From Sarocladium kiliense (Eukaryota; Ascomycota; Sordariomycetes; Hypocreales; Sarocladiaceae): DNA of 64,000 nt. Position numbers and translations under genes: made by a program. Shown piece by piece: positions 44,475 through 57,461 of the stretch. The first letter of the stretch is position 1; the number at the start of each line of letters is the position of its first letter. A model generated the notes under the pieces. The model searched no databases and was not told the DNA's origin. It was given only the letters and a program-made list of their open reading frames with translations. The stretch lies in the NCBI GenBank assembly GCA_030734395.1, contig JAUZTG010000029.1, positions 2,790,001 through 2,854,000 of the forward strand. Direction: 5' to 3'.

Positions 44475-47400
44475 GTTGATCCACTCGGTCGCGAAGCGGA
44501 TACCTCGCATTTGCCGCTGGGAGTGGCAAGTCTGTGGGTCCAGGGTCCTTCTGTCCCCTTGCGATGGATTGAGGCTCCATCGTGAGATCTGTGAGATCTT
44601 CTGCGCTACCTTACGTCAAGGGTGGATATTTGGTGGGCGGGTCCAGCTGTCAACCTTTGCGCATTGGCAAATGTGACGCTTGACCTCATGTGCGAATTGA
44701 CCTCAGCTGGTGCATCACCGCCCGATATATGCCTCAAGAAACAGACAGCAGGTTGGGAGCTGTGGTGGAGAACGGATAGGTTGAAGTGTGTTCAGGGAAG
44801 GTCGAGGTCGAAATCTGGAGTATCTGGCGTTACCTGATCAGGGGGAGAGCGACGGCTAATCAAAGCCTTGAATGGATGAGACCAAATGCGGCATATGCCT
44901 TCCTTGTACCACCAGAATAGATGGGAACATGCTTAGAACATGACTTGACCGAATGCCAAATGTTCGTAACTGGGTTTGCTCGGTCCTGAAGAGGCTCAGA
45001 TTATGTATATGTGAGGACCAAGCGAGAAGAGCCCGTTCACGCGTGGTCCTCACAGTGGATGTTTGGGTTGTTTTGCCATGCCGAACAAGTGCTGGCCGAG
45101 TCTCTTCTCAGGGTGCATCGCACAACAGGAGGGGCCAAAGGTCACATCCAGTGGCCGGCGGAGAAGCAGTGCAGGAGCTGGAAAAGCCAACCCCCACGCT
45201 CCAGGGAACAAACATGAGAGCCGCCACACTGTGCCAATAAGGCCGTTTCCACCAGACCTTCTGGAACCCCTGGAGGTCAGGATGCTGTCAGTAGCGCCTC
45301 AAACACCGTGAGCTTGGCTGCAGCACCCGCCCCACCACCAGTGACGGCAGCCGAGATGCTGCAAGTTGTGATGCGACGCGCATGATGCAGATCCAGATAC
45401 GGAGTATCCCTGGCTACCTATCTACTGGTGGTCACACCGACGATAGCTTATGTCTGCCCCCCTGTGAGGAGGGTTGCAGTGCATGATGCACTGGCCACGG
45501 GATGGAGCTAATAGATTTGGTTGCAGGAGAACCGGGTGACGACAAGCTATCAGATAAAAATCTACTTGATTCCCAAGAATCTGAGTGGGGATCCAGAATT
45601 CGTCTGCCTGGAGGATGGATCTTGCTCAACGCGATGGATGGAGGCTGTGGGAAATTTCCGCGAAGCTGAGCCCAGCGCGGGGGGCTAAGAAGCCATGTTG
45701 TGCGGTAGCGCAAAGCCTTAATTTCGTGGACACTGAGTTTGACTCACGAATCGTGGCATGGGGAAAGATTTGTAAAAGAGGCCAGATCGTGTCCGGGCAA
45801 AGGAGTGTGCGAAAAGGGACAACAGCTCGGACTTGTTGACCCGTGTTGCGTTCCAAATCAAGGATCGCATCCGGTTGCTTCTTCGACCGCTGACAATTGC
45901 CATCGTCAAATGGCTGTGGGACAAACGACCCCGTGGGCACACCGCCATTCTGGCAACAGACACCCGTGGCCCCCATGTCCTTCATCCCTCCCGCGTGAGA
46001 TTTTTGCAACGCGCGTGATGCTCGCAGCTAGCAAGGGCAAGCGAGGAATGGGGGCCAGCTCATTTCCGGACAGCGATGTCGGGCATCTGCATCGCTGCCT
46101 ACTGCGGGTGCTGCCCAGTGCTCAGTCTTGCGTTTCGCTCCCTTGACCGACAATCCTGATGGATGTCTCACCGACGGTGACCGTTGAAATGCCGGTTTGG
46201 GACACCGTTTTCTGGTCCGTGCAGTCCAAGACCCTATTTCCAGGAACCCCCCTGGGCGCAGCCAACACGGGGAAGCAGGTGCCAGCAGTCTAGGCCCCTC
46301 TTTCTAGCGCCATGATGTGCCTGTCCCCTGTCAAAATCTGTTCGCCTCCGGAGACTTGGGACGGAACTGGAATGTGCGGCGCAACCCTCATTTGCACGTC
46401 CCTGTCATCCCCTGAAGACACCATGTGAGGAACTGAGATCGTTGAAAACAGCAACGATTGTCTCGCGATATGATGGACGGTAGTCCTGCTATTCGGAAGA
46501 AGATAAGCATAATGCAAGCGTACCGTTAAAGCCACCATCAACTTGCTACTTGCCAATGGTCAGTATGTGTCATCACCACTACTATGATCGCCGTTTTGGA
46601 CGCCATAGTGATTCTTGACGTGATCGATTACGCGGATTGCGCACCAGAACAGGAGTGCGACGAGGACCAAGTGAAGCCTGGTCGACAGTCACCAGATAGC
46701 GAGAGGTTCATCTCGGCGTGGTGGGCCATTTTGCCCACATGACCGCTTTGGCGAGGGTGATGTGATAGAGAACCCCCACGCCTGGGAAATGGTTGGGGAA
46801 CGAATATGCAGCTATTGTTCATTCACTTTACTGGAGAATGGTCAAGTCGTGTTTGGTTCTTTTGTGAAGCCAGGCCGAGGTCGGATGTAGTTGTAGTCTC
46901 CTCCATTACCTGCTTTGTGACTCTCAGCTCTTGCCGAGTCGTTCGGTTGCCCTCGATCGTGCGAAGACAAGCTACCCCCTAAATAGATCTGAGGATTTTG
47001 AACAGGGTACAATTCTGGGAATTGCCTGAATTGCCTGATATTGCGTGCCGTCTCCGCCTGGGGGAAGTAAAGGTCGGGCCCGGGGTTGAGGTTAGGACAG
47101 GGTCTAGGCGAAGCATCGTGGGCGTGGGCCCGGAAGCTCGAGTTTGCCAATGCGGCTGGGGACCCGTGCGGGTAAGGCGGGCGTCGAACATGGGGTTTTG
47201 TTACGGAAAAGAAAGGGGAAGCCTGCGAAACGCTCGGCATGAAAGATTTCTCATGATTTCGGTGAGACTTGCTACCATGGAAAAGATTGTGAAGAAAGGG
47301 AGAGTGCCTCTGTAGCAACACAATCCAAGGCAGCTGCTGGTGAGGCAGACGTGAGTTGCATTAACGACGAGGAAGGAACACCGCGTCACTCAGTCGCAAC

Positions 47401-48654
47401 TCCCTCGAGTAACACCAGGATGGCACAGCTAAAAGTCACCAGCATCTGGATACAGTCTTCCCAGTTTCTCTCGTTCATCATCTCCCACGCTGGCTCAATC
47501 CAATAGTCATCGTGTCTCGTAACATGCTTCCTACCAGCGCATAGGAGCCAAGTGTCTCCCTTGTCCGCGTGCGGCGGCTTCTCTCCCGTGCCCCAGCAGT
47601 AGCGACATCGGTCTCACGATGCCCGTTTCAGCACCGCAACACCGTTTCTCTAGCACCGTTTTGCTGTTGTTCGTCCGCCAGCTGAGCGCAAGCAGAAGAC
47701 AACGAGAGCCAGCACCCAAGCAAGCTTTAAAGATGGCAGCGTCTGTCTCAGCTGATTCATGGTGGCTCACCGGACACTGCTGTTTTGTCTCACAGTGACT
47801 ACTTCACTGGTTGAAATTGTCAGTTCAGAGCTCTGGAGCAGCCGGCCGGGCATCTTGAATAATAAACAGGTCCGGTTCGCTAAGATGCCTGGTACATTGA
47901 GATGGTGGCTTGTAAAGTTCAGGACATTGACAGCCACGACACAGAGCCTCACACGTTTTGCGCATATTGCCACAACACCATAATCCCAAAATCTCCGAGC
48001 CTCGCTCCTTCTCCGAGCACGAAATAATATGATTTCCCTCGGCCAGCCTATGACAGCATCAAAATCTCCATTCTTCTTGACGTCCTGACACAGGCTTCAC
48101 CAGGGGGCGAGGCAGATCACGGAGCCAGACCCGCCCTTGTGTGCCCACCGAGCTCCAGCCAAGTCACCTCGCCTCCGCGAACGGCCCTGACTCGACAATG
48201 GACGTCTCCCAAAAAAAGCTTTACCGGGCGGGCCCCTGTTGCGACTCGCCTGGAACGTGCCCTCTACCTGCATTGCCGGTCATCCCGCTGCGCTAAACTA
48301 GAGCATGCAGTAGCCGCATCCGTGGCCTCGTGCCCTGTCGCATAGTCGCCTCTCGACCCAGATTTGCATCCACCTGCAAAGCTTTCGCAGAAAGAGCTTT
48401 CACTCAAGCTCTGGTCCCTGCGATTCGGGTCCTGGCGAGCTTGTACGAGACATCGGACTGGGTCCACTTGGCCGTCAGTGCCATCATATATCAGTTCGCG
48501 CGCAACCTCCTGGACGTGACTTTGCTCTGATTCCTTTTCCTCGTCATTCCCATCTCTCACCCACCCGTCTTACACGTGCGCTTACACGTCTGCTCACGCC
48601 TCTCTCCCAGTATCACCCCCTTTCTCTATCCCTTCTACCAACACCACCACCACA
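44475..48654. other. 4.2-kb intergenic region without supportable gene
   Basis: Between rsc9 and a strong-looking SDR gene, both on the plus strand. Many open frames of 60-160 codons overlap on both strands (for example minus-strand 46842-47321), but none has a recognisable domain or a convincing splice partner. I found no terminal repeats, tRNA or transposase remnants, and base composition is not AT-shifted as in RIP-mutated repeats. A CT-rich leader precedes 48655. Confidence 0.5.
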
Positions 48655-49743
48655 ATGTCTTTCGCCGCACGAAACGCCTTGCGGCTGTCCCGCTGCGCGG
48701 CTCCTCGCTCTCTGCTTTCTGGAAGCAAGGCAGCTCGTTGCTTCTCCGCCACCAGCGTCAACAAAGTCTCTGATACCGCCAACAAGAAGAGCGTTGTTCG
48801 TGAGAAGGAGGTTTATGTCACAGACTACAACCGTGGTCAGGGTGACAGGCACACCGTCAACGTCCCTGAGGGCGCCTCCAAAGTTCCTCACGAGAGTCCT
48901 ACTCCCCCACCGGAGTATGACGCTGTCAACCCCCTCCAGAAGAAGGTTTTTGATCAGATGCCTTACACCATGCAGAACATGACTGTCATGGGTAAGACTA
49001 TCATCGTCACTGGCGGTGCTCGCGGCCTTGGTAACCACATGGCTCGTGCCTGTGCTGAGGCCGGTGCCAAGGCCATTGTCATCTTCGACGCAAACCAGCA
49101 GCTTGGTGATGAGGCTGCCGCTGAACTCCACCAGAAGTCTGGCCTGCCTGTGTCCTTCTTCAAGGTCGACGTCCGTGACGGTGCAGCGATCAACGCTGCT
49201 GTCGACTCCGTGGTCGACATGTACGGCGCTCCCGACGTGCTTGTCAATGCTGCCGGTATTGCCGACTCCAACATCAAGGCCGAGACTTACGACCCTGCCA
49301 TGTTCCGCCGCCTCATCGACATCAACCTCACTGGCACTTTCCTCATGTCCCAGGCGGTTGGTCGCGCTATGATGACTGCTGGCAAGCCCGGCTCTCTCGT
49401 CCTCGTTGCCTCGATGTCTGGCTCCATTGTCAACTACCCTCAGGAGCAGAGCTGCTACAACGCCTCTAAGGCTGGTGTCATCCAGTTTGCCAAGTCCATT
49501 GCCGCTGAGTGGGCCAAGCACGGCATCCGTGTCAACTGTATCTCGCCGGGTTACATGGACACCGCCCTCAACCGTGTCCCTGCTCTTGAGGCCCAGAAGA
49601 AGATCTGGAAGTCTCTGACCCCGCAGAACCAGCTCGGTGCTGTCGAGGATCTCAACGGTCTCTGCGTCTTCCTCGCGTCCGACTCATCCCGCTTCATGAC
49701 TGGCGCCAACGTCCTCATCGATGGTGGCTACTCTTGCTACTAA
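48655..49743 (+). CDS. Short-chain dehydrogenase/reductase with mitochondrial-type leader
   Basis: Intronless, 362 aa. The basic, Ser/Ala-rich N-terminus (MSFAARNALRLSRCAAPRSL) looks like a mitochondrial presequence. The classical SDR core starts near residue 112: nucleotide-binding TGGARGLG (119-126), NAAG-type motif VLVNAAG, catalytic Ser in VASMSGS (254-256), and Y269-x3-K273 in CYNASK. The C-terminus FMTGANVLIDGGYSCY is typical of polyol/sorbose reductases. The closest group by pattern is D-arabinitol 2-dehydrogenase / NADP-mannitol dehydrogenase / sorbose reductase, i.e. interconversion of a polyol and a ketose; the exact substrate is not readable. Strongly biased C/T-ending codons and a CACAATG start context suggest high expression. 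Confidence 0.9.
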   Translation: MSFAARNALRLSRCAAPRSLLSGSKAARCFSATSVNKVSDTANKKSVVREKEVYVTDYNRGQGDRHTVNVPEGASKVPHESPTPPPEYDAVNPLQKKVFDQMPYTMQNMTVMGKTIIVTGGARGLGNHMARACAEAGAKAIVIFDANQQLGDEAAAELHQKSGLPVSFFKVDVRDGAAINAAVDSVVDMYGAPDVLVNAAGIADSNIKAETYDPAMFRRLIDINLTGTFLMSQAVGRAMMTAGKPGSLVLVASMSGSIVNYPQEQSCYNASKAGVIQFAKSIAAEWAKHGIRVNCISPGYMDTALNRVPALEAQKKIWKSLTPQNQLGAVEDLNGLCVFLASDSSRFMTGANVLIDGGYSCY

Positions 49744-51050
49744 GCTATGAGTCGTATTCCAAGCATTGCGCATCGGCTGACGAGGCTCTATCATGGTCAC
49801 ATACAACGAGGCAACACCTGCCGTTCCTATGTCTCTTTTAAAAACTCGGAGCATTCCGCGAAGAGGGGGTTTCGACATTTCTTGCAAGGCGTTCAGGTTC
49901 ATTCACCCGCATCCAATGGGCATTCTCTGCATATAGAGGGGGATCATAAGGGATAGAGAAGCGACTACTGTCCCGGGGGGATTAGACAGCTTGGAGATAC
50001 CGATTTGAAGCATATTTTCACTATACTCTTGCTTTAATCCTAATGTGTGACTGTGCTTGTCCCTTGCGTCTTTTTCAAACGGCAGGTAAATGATGATTTG
50101 TGAGGGTGAACGCTCGCATGCAAGGGACCGAGGAACAGTATAGTAGGTCTATATGGTTATGGACCGAACCGCCAAGGATCAAAACAACAGCCAATAGATG
50201 GTGGGACACCAGGTAATGGACGTGTCAATATTGACCCTTATCGAGTGGAAGATCTAACATGAACAGCTCTAGGGAATCATAGAAGAAGAAGAGGGTCTGC
50301 ATCAGCTCAAAGTTTGTGAGGTTCCCAGCCTATCCCAAAATAGGGCATCGTATATCGGCATGTGCCCAGATAGCTCAATAGTCAATCGGTCAGATCTCTA
50401 CTCCACTACCTTACCCCAAAGCCGGATCAGAGCCGGCTCACGATTCTCTCCACCTTCTCCGGAGTCTTATCCAGTCCGTTTGCGGGCGGTTCGATGCATG
50501 AACCCCAACTCATTCATGTACAGTCGAAGCATAGGATTGCAACCTATACTGTGCGAATGGAGCCAGCGATTGATAATGCATCGCAGATTCATTGAAGAAC
50601 ATTCAAGTCAGGGTTCTGCGGCGTTTGAAGGCATTTGTGAGGAAGAGGGGGGTAATCATTGTAGATTGAATATCTCTCTCCAAGACCACATGGAGCCAAC
50701 AGGAGCGGGGGTCCAGGATACAAAATGATGACGAAGAAAACAAAGAAAAAAGTCCTTTAGCTTTTTCTTCACGCTTGCGATTTTATGATTTCGAAAAGAT
50801 AAAGAAAAGGGGGCGGGAGAACAGAAAACACGCCACGACTGGGGGGTCATCCTCCAGCCCATCCCGTAATGTCTTTCCAGACCAACGCTGCTGCCGCTTT
50901 TTCTTCCGCATTCCCAGGTGAGTGATGGATGTCGTTAATGGTGATATTTGTGTAGTGAGGGGTATTGTTGTTCTTGATGATATCGATACGAAGAATTCGG
51001 TAGGATGGTGTGACGTGCCGGGATGAAAGGTGAGGGGAGTCGGGAAGCAT
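49744..51050. other. Convergent intergenic spacer
   Basis: 1.3 kb between the SDR stop and the Ste20 stop; 3' UTRs. I considered a tRNA around 50360-50560 because of weak A-box-like sequence and rejected it. Nothing else is seen. Confidence 0.45.
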
Positions 51051-53837
51051 CTAGCCCTTGCGGGCTTTCTCCTGCGCTCGTTGTTCTCTTGCCGCACGGA
51101 CCAATGGCGATAGTTGAGCCAGGTCAACGCACTGCTTCATGAACTCATGCTGTAAATCATGTTAGCTTTTGCCACGTCATAAACCGTATGTTCAAGTGCG
51201 CTCACCCTCAGTAAATCATGAGCGCTCGCTCTCTTCTCTGGATCGACCTTCAGCGCAAAGTATAAGAAGTCCTTGAACACCGGCGATAGCTCGTCCTCGT
51301 TCTTAATCTGAGGCGTGCCGTTCGTGGCGATGAGCCACAGCGCGCGCAGTGGAGACTCGGTCAGGTATGGCGGCTCGCCTTCGATCATCTCGATGGCCAT
51401 AATACCGAGCGACCAGATGTCGACTTTGCGCCCGTATTCCTTGCGTGTGACGACTTCTGGCGCCATCCAGTATGGCGTGCCGACCATGGTTGTACGCTTG
51501 TTCTGTGCCTCGTTGATAGTGGCGCAGAATCCGAAATCAGCTGTACATGCGTTAGAAACGGTCTGCGGTCTGATAGAGCTAACGATGTGCCTTACTCAGC
51601 TTGATATTGCCCTCATCCGACAGCAAAATGTTGTCCGACTTGATGTCACGGTGGATCACGCCCTTCGAGTGCAAATGTTGCAACCCCTTCAGTGTCTCCC
51701 GGCAAACTGACGCGATTTGGCCCTCTGTCATGATGTTGAAGGTAACAACATCCGTAAGGCTGCCTCCCTCCATGAACTCCATAACCACCCAGAGCTCTCC
51801 ACCAGTCAGATAGCTGTCGATAAAGTTGACAATGTTGGGGTGTGAGCTGTCCTTCATGACCAGGATCTCGTTAATGATCAGGTCTTTCTTGGGCTGCTGC
51901 TCTAGGTTCATTTGCTTGATGGCGACTAGCCTGTTGGTCGCACGCTCGTAACCTGTGAAAACGCCACCCGAAGCACCTTGACCGATCTTAACGAAGTTCC
52001 GGAAGACCTCACGCGGGTCACCATCATTGCATATTCTCTTGAGGGCTGCAACCACATCAATGCTGTTGCTCTGACGCTGTCGTTGCCGTGGCCTCGCAGC
52101 AGGCACCCCGCCTGGTCCAGCAGGAGCGCCAGGGGCGCCAGGCTGTCGCATTTGGCCATGTCCACCGTTTGCTTCGTGCCCACGACCATACTCTGCCTGT
52201 GGATGATAGCCAGTTGGGCCGTGTGGTGGTCCATGCGGTCCCTGCCTCTTGCTTGGTGTACGTCCAACCTGGCCTGCCATAGCCGCCTGTGCCTGCGCCA
52301 GCGCCTGCTCTTGGTGTTGTTGCATCAGCTGCTGCTGTTGTTGGTATGTGTCGTGTTGCTGTTGGGCGAGGCTTGGTTGGGGAGGCTGAGCCGGGGGTGG
52401 GTTATACGGGGTTTGTCCTCGGGAATTGGACCTGCTGCGAAGCTCCTCAGGAAGCATTGGAGAGTTGTCCTTGCTCAGCGGCCCTTCGTCGCTAGATTGC
52501 GCCATACCAATTCCCGAGTCCTTGGGGTAGCCCGCCTGAGGTGGCGGTTGCCGGTTATTCATGCTAACTGGGGGCTTCGGTGCTGGACGGTTTGGCACCA
52601 AGTCCTTACCTTGGCGACCAGGAGGGACAGGGGGGGGTGCACGCGGGTTCTCGAAACTCCCTTCGCCTAGCAATATCAGAACATGACTCTTGAGCGGATG
52701 TTGCAAGATCCAGTACATACCTGTGTAAGCTGTCGGGTACATGCCTGGGGAAGTAACTGGGCCGGGTCCAGGGGTGTACACCTTTTCAGGTCCAGCAGCA
52801 TGGTTGAACTTTTCGAGAATCTGATCTTCAGGTTTCCGCTCGGTCGTCTCCTTGTAGAACTGCAAAATGTCGACCATCGTCTGAGGGTTTTCTTGACGTT
52901 CCTTCTCCGTGATGCCGCTTTCATTGATCAACCGTTGCCATTCCTTCGGTAGACCCTAACCATGCGTCAGTCTCTTGGCCAGTCTCTACTGTCATTTCAA
53001 GGTTCAACTTACCGTGAATTGGCCTGTCGTACTGTCGTAGCCGACATGAGTGACGTGAACGGGATTTTCTGGTGCCGAAATCGCGGGTTTCTTTGGGGAG
53101 CCAACGAGGCTGTTGACAAAGCCTGATAGACCACCAGTCTTCTTGCGAAGCATTGTCGACTTGAGATCTCTCCCATCGTCAGAGAAGCGCTTGACGTTGC
53201 CTAGTGGTGGGCTGTCTGTCCCTCGCATTGCCGAGCCCTTCTCAAGAGCAACGTCCATCTTGCCAAATGTTGTCGAAGACTTGAGTGCAGGGCTTGATGT
53301 GTACGAGTCGTGCGATTTGAGCGGTGGCGGGATGTTCTGACGTTGAATGGAAAGTGGGCGACTCGATGGGGCGGGGTTGGCGTCGAGGCGATTGAGGACG
53401 GCTGCGCCGTCAAACGGCGCCCCGATGAAGTCGTCCGAAGAGCCTTGCGTGATCTTATCAAAGCTCCCGAGGTTCGTGTCAGAGAGTCGATTTGTCCGAT
53501 AGGGAAATGTTGTCGAGTTATTGCCAGGAGTACCGAGGTCGCCAGGCGACATGGCGGGGGTCGGGTTCGGCCTTATGATGTTGTTCGCAGCTGAGGTCGG
53601 ACCCTGAGGATGGCGAGGAGATGAGTTGCCAGACACCAGAGAATGGTTGGATCGAACGTGAGGCGCGCTTGGTGCCCTCCGCAGACTTTGGGAACTGCGC
53701 TGGCTCTGGAGGGATTGACGCTCTGTTCCTGGGGCGTCGAAACCAGAGGAGGAGCGCGTGTAGGAGTGTGAGGGGTTCTTCTTGACAAGCTTACGGCGCT
53801 GGGAGCCGCTATTGAAGAAACTGGTCTGACTGTCCAT
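51051..53837 (-). CDS. ste20: p21-activated kinase Ste20 (PAK family)
   Basis: Cdc42-regulated Ser/Thr kinase controlling polarity and MAPK signalling, 854 aa. Minus-strand exons 53837-53013, 52955-52721, 52666-51596, 51540-51206, 51149-51051, all phases consistent. Residues 1-250 are disordered and Ser-rich. The CRIB/p21-binding domain starts at about 253 (ISAPENPVHVTHVGYDSTTG, continuing GLPKEW across intron 1). A Pro/Gln-rich linker contains SH3-type PPPVPPGR. Kinase domain about 578-829: Gly loop GQGASGGV, ATP-anchoring K604 (VAIK), HRDIKSDN (HRD 692-694), TDFGFC (711-716, created by splicing) and GTPYWMAPE. The tail ends REQRAQEKARKG. No PH domain is seen, which favours Ste20 over Cla4. 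Confidence 0.95.
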
Positions 53838-56800
53838 GGTAGGGAAGGCAAAGGGGGGGCAGAAGTCTCCGCCCCGGAAGGAAGGCAGAGTCAGAGACAA
53901 AGCACCTCAATGAGCGATGGGGACGGGACAACCAAGACGGCGGCGATGTTGGAGGGGTGCGTACTCGAAGAAGGGTCCGTGGCGCGGTAGACGGACGGCA
54001 GACTGGTGTCGGCGTCGGCGGTACAGGGCGGCGATGACAGCGGCGTTTGTTGAGTCGAGAGCAAGCAGGATTGAATACCGAACACTGCACGCAAGGCAAA
54101 CGGGGATCCAGTCGTCCGTGTGGACAGAGAGACGGCGCCGTTCTGTCGCACGCCACAGCGCTAATGGCAAAGATGGGAGGGCCTTTGGGAGGTGCAATGT
54201 GTCAGTCCGTGGTGTAAAGGTGGTAGCGAGTGACAATAGCGGGACGGAATGACTGACAGATGTACTTTGGACCAGCCGACGGAGGAATAAATTGCGGATT
54301 GAGCAGCAGCAATGCTATCTGGATGTGGTTTTGCTATGCTATGCTGGAGCTGTGCCTGATTGATGCCAGGTTTGGGTGCCGTGGGGGCAGTAGTGGTGAG
54401 ATATGGTACCCAGCAGGGACAGGCCGGCTGGCAGGGACCCTAACAGATAGACAAGACAGACTGGCAGCTTTGAGTTCTTCTGCTGGTGCGCCTCTGTGTG
54501 TGTGTGTGTGTGTGTGCGGCTTGTTTCGTGGGCCAAGTCGGATGAGCGATTGGCGGGGGAGGGGGGGGTGTGCAAGCCTGATTGAGGGATGAGGAGGTGG
54601 TGGTGGTGAGGTGAGAAGCCAAAGAAGAGGGGCCTACCAAATTCCACGGCGCTTGCGAGCGTGTCTTGCCTGGTCTTGTCTCTGTTCCTTGTCTCGGTTC
54701 CTTGTCTCGGAGAGCGGCTCAATGGAATCGGCGGTTGTTTCGAATGTTGCAGAGAACAGGCGAGAGCACTGGTGAATGACGAGCAGTGTTTGCCAGGATT
54801 TCGGGCAACGGGCTGCTGATATTAGGAGCTGAGACGGGACCAAAGCCACTGCACGCTTTACGGGGGGGACACGGGGATATTGCAGGAGGTCTTTGGAGCC
54901 CATGCCCACTGGGATCATACGGTGTGACCAGCACTGTAACTTTGTACTGGGTTCTCCCCAGGTGATGCATCTCCACCAAGAGTGGCCAGAAAACACCTCG
55001 ACTACAGTGCGAGTCTACCACATACGCGTCACGGACACTGGGCAGCCAATCTCCCACTCTGGCAACTTTTCCACACTTCCAATGTTCCTTGTCAACTTGA
55101 GTTTTTCCCTCGTGTGAGTGGGCTCTTAAGGTATGCGGGAGAAGGTCCATTCCCGAGTGGACCTGTAATGCTTCTTTTTCTCTCTTCTGATCTGGTCTTC
55201 CGTTGGCCGCGGAACGTAGCCGTACGTTGACCAGCTGGGGTGGAGGATTTCTAAACGGTGACAACAGCTCCTGCCCAGAAAAACGTACGTAGACGTCTTA
55301 AGATACTACACAAGAACCGTACCGTAACATTGAACTCGGATGAGCAAGGGTCGCGGATACCAACTGGAAACGCACTAATACTGGCCATCCGTGCGGACCC
55401 GGCCCGTAAGTGAGGCTCAGATGGGCGCTTCTGTTGGAGGATGATCCATGTTTGCATCACCTTGTTTCCAGTCAATGGTCCGTGTGAGTGCAGGTCTAAT
55501 GCACGTGATAGAGCCGCTCGAGGGTCGGACTTGGGGATCTTTGCTACAAGACATCCCAGAGACATTGGGGGAAGCAGGTCTTGGAAACCCCCCAGGGCTT
55601 GGGGGACACAAGGAATGCAGGTCCCAAGATTCTATGAGCAAGTCAACGACGTGCGCAGGCGCCACGTCCGCTCTGCCATAAATCAAAACGCCTAGAGCAG
55701 CTCGACTAACCATGGTTGTCGACGGTACCCCTGAGAAGCTCCATCTACGACTGGTCATGCATGAGAAAGGGTCGTCTGAGTCGGGAAAAGCAATGCTCCT
55801 GCGCCGTGCATCCCTCCTGTGGCCCAGCGTGACGTTCGTGCTAAGGTATGTGTTACCCATGGCAAAGAATGACAGCACGTAATTGCCTCTGGCGTGAAGC
55901 TGGTTACCCAGGCTTTCTTTCATTGAAGATACCTACCAAAAGGTCCATTGCAAATAGGAAATAGCCCAATATCCGCACCGTGCCGAGAATTGCGGCTTTA
56001 CGTCAATTGCTGAGGTTTGTAGATGGAATTCCAGTCCTCCTACGTCATCATGAGCCTTATTGCAACCCTTGGCCCGGTAGATGGCGAGCTGACCGTTTTG
56101 GAGCCGACCAGAAAGTAGGACTGGGGCTCAGAAGCACGAGCACATAGGCTCTAGGGTAAGGTAGACTGGTCAGTTATCTGCACGGAGAGTCAGTTCGAAG
56201 CCCCATTTACCTTCCCTTCTCTATAACGACATGATCTCTTGAGTTACAGAGTTTTCATTCTTTGGCACCGCAGGCTCATTACGTAGGGGCCCAGTAGCAT
56301 GAGCGTGGTTGATATGACACCAGAAACAACCAACCCCGGCCCCTGAGTTCCAATATAACCAAAATCCACGACCCAGACACCACAAACTCATTCCCTAAGC
56401 ACGATCCATGGCGGTTGCAGCCTCGTTGCGTGCAGACAGTTGACAATGTTGCTTATATTCAAAGACGTTGTGTAGCACATGTCGGGGATAGCATTGGGAT
56501 CAAGCAAAGGTTGGTTGTGATAACATAAAACAAATCAGGTACCTCACCCGTGTCTTGCCCAACTGACCTGATCGCTGGAGAAAGCAAGAATTGGGCGTGA
56601 TGCACGGCCGTCCCGTGCGCAGGTGACCATTGACAAATTGGACAACAAGCACATCGACATATACAATCTGAATATTGAAGAAATCGCCATCGATGGCTGT
56701 CACAGGGTAGGTCACGTGCTGGTGCTACCACAGCTTGTGCAACCTACCGATGTGCGTGGCGGTGCCGACAACGCTTCGTGAATCCGGCAGAACACCATCG

Positions 56801-57461
56801 AAGCCACTTGGCCAGTGAACCAGAGTGGATTTGACCTGACACCCACTGAAGCCACGCAACAAGTGCCAGACTTTCCAGGCACAAGCTGTCCCCTGCCGAA
56901 GGTGGGGTGTTGCCCCAAGCCTAGGCCCCCGAACCCCTGCCCCAGGTGGCCAGGCTCCCCCAAAAGGCCAGCAAGCCACTGCAGCGCCAGAGCTGGCTCG
57001 ACGTCGAGTTTAAACCTCGTTGACAAGCTGTCTTGGGAAACCTTCCCACCTCACCTTTTCTCCGATTCATCCATCACACAATCACCATCTTCCTCTTCCT
57101 TCTCCCTCATTACCTTGATCCATCCTTACCCTCACCCGGTCTGGACTGCCTCTTCTGGTTTACTCCTCCTGGTTTCTGGTATTCATCTCTTGCGCAATGT
57201 TCTAGGACACTGTGCATCCCCACCATCCTCGCATCTGTCCCCAAAAGCAATCTACTGTCGTCTCGCTCTACGTCTACTTGGTAGGCTTTGACATTTATTC
57301 CGGATTATATGTACGTATAACGCATCATTTGAACCCTTCTTTGGTCCCCCAGTTTGCTCGGGACGCTCTCAATGGATGCTGAGAATTGTTGCTGACTAGA
57401 CCTCCCTATAGCTCCCCCCCGCCACATATCCCACGATTTCCACACACCGCATCACTTCACC
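53838..57461. other. 3.6-kb divergent intergenic region, ste20 / scp160
   Basis: Separates two divergently transcribed conserved genes. It contains a (TG)11 microsatellite and purine-rich tracts near 54550-54630. Frames such as minus-strand 54719-55264 and plus-strand 56815-57291 lack motifs and are not called. The last 400 bp before 57462 is C/T-rich, consistent with a long leader or core promoter. Confidence 0.5.
54495..54516. repeat. (TG)11 microsatellite
   Basis: Eleven perfect TG units in the ste20/scp160 spacer. Confidence 0.9.

Noticed and set aside
46842..47321. 159-codon minus-strand frame in the 4.2-kb gap
   Set aside because: His/Pro/Ser-rich with no recognisable domain, and overlapped by frames on the other strand; coding cannot be supported.
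48613..49521. 302-codon minus-strand frame opposite the SDR gene
   Set aside because: Shadow caused by biased codon use; the plus strand carries the full SDR motif set.
50360..50560. Possible tRNA from A-box-like TAGCTCAATAGTC and TTCGATGC
   Set aside because: No B box with proper spacing and no acceptor stem could be paired.
51051..53837. Calling the PAK kinase Cla4
   Set aside because: No PH domain precedes the CRIB, and the CRIB sequence (ISAPENPVHVTHVGYD) fits the Ste20 branch rather than the NPTNF-type Cla4 branch.
54719..55264. 181-codon minus-strand frame in the ste20/scp160 spacer
   Set aside because: No motif, and overlapping frames on both strands; consistent with chance in a GC-moderate spacer.
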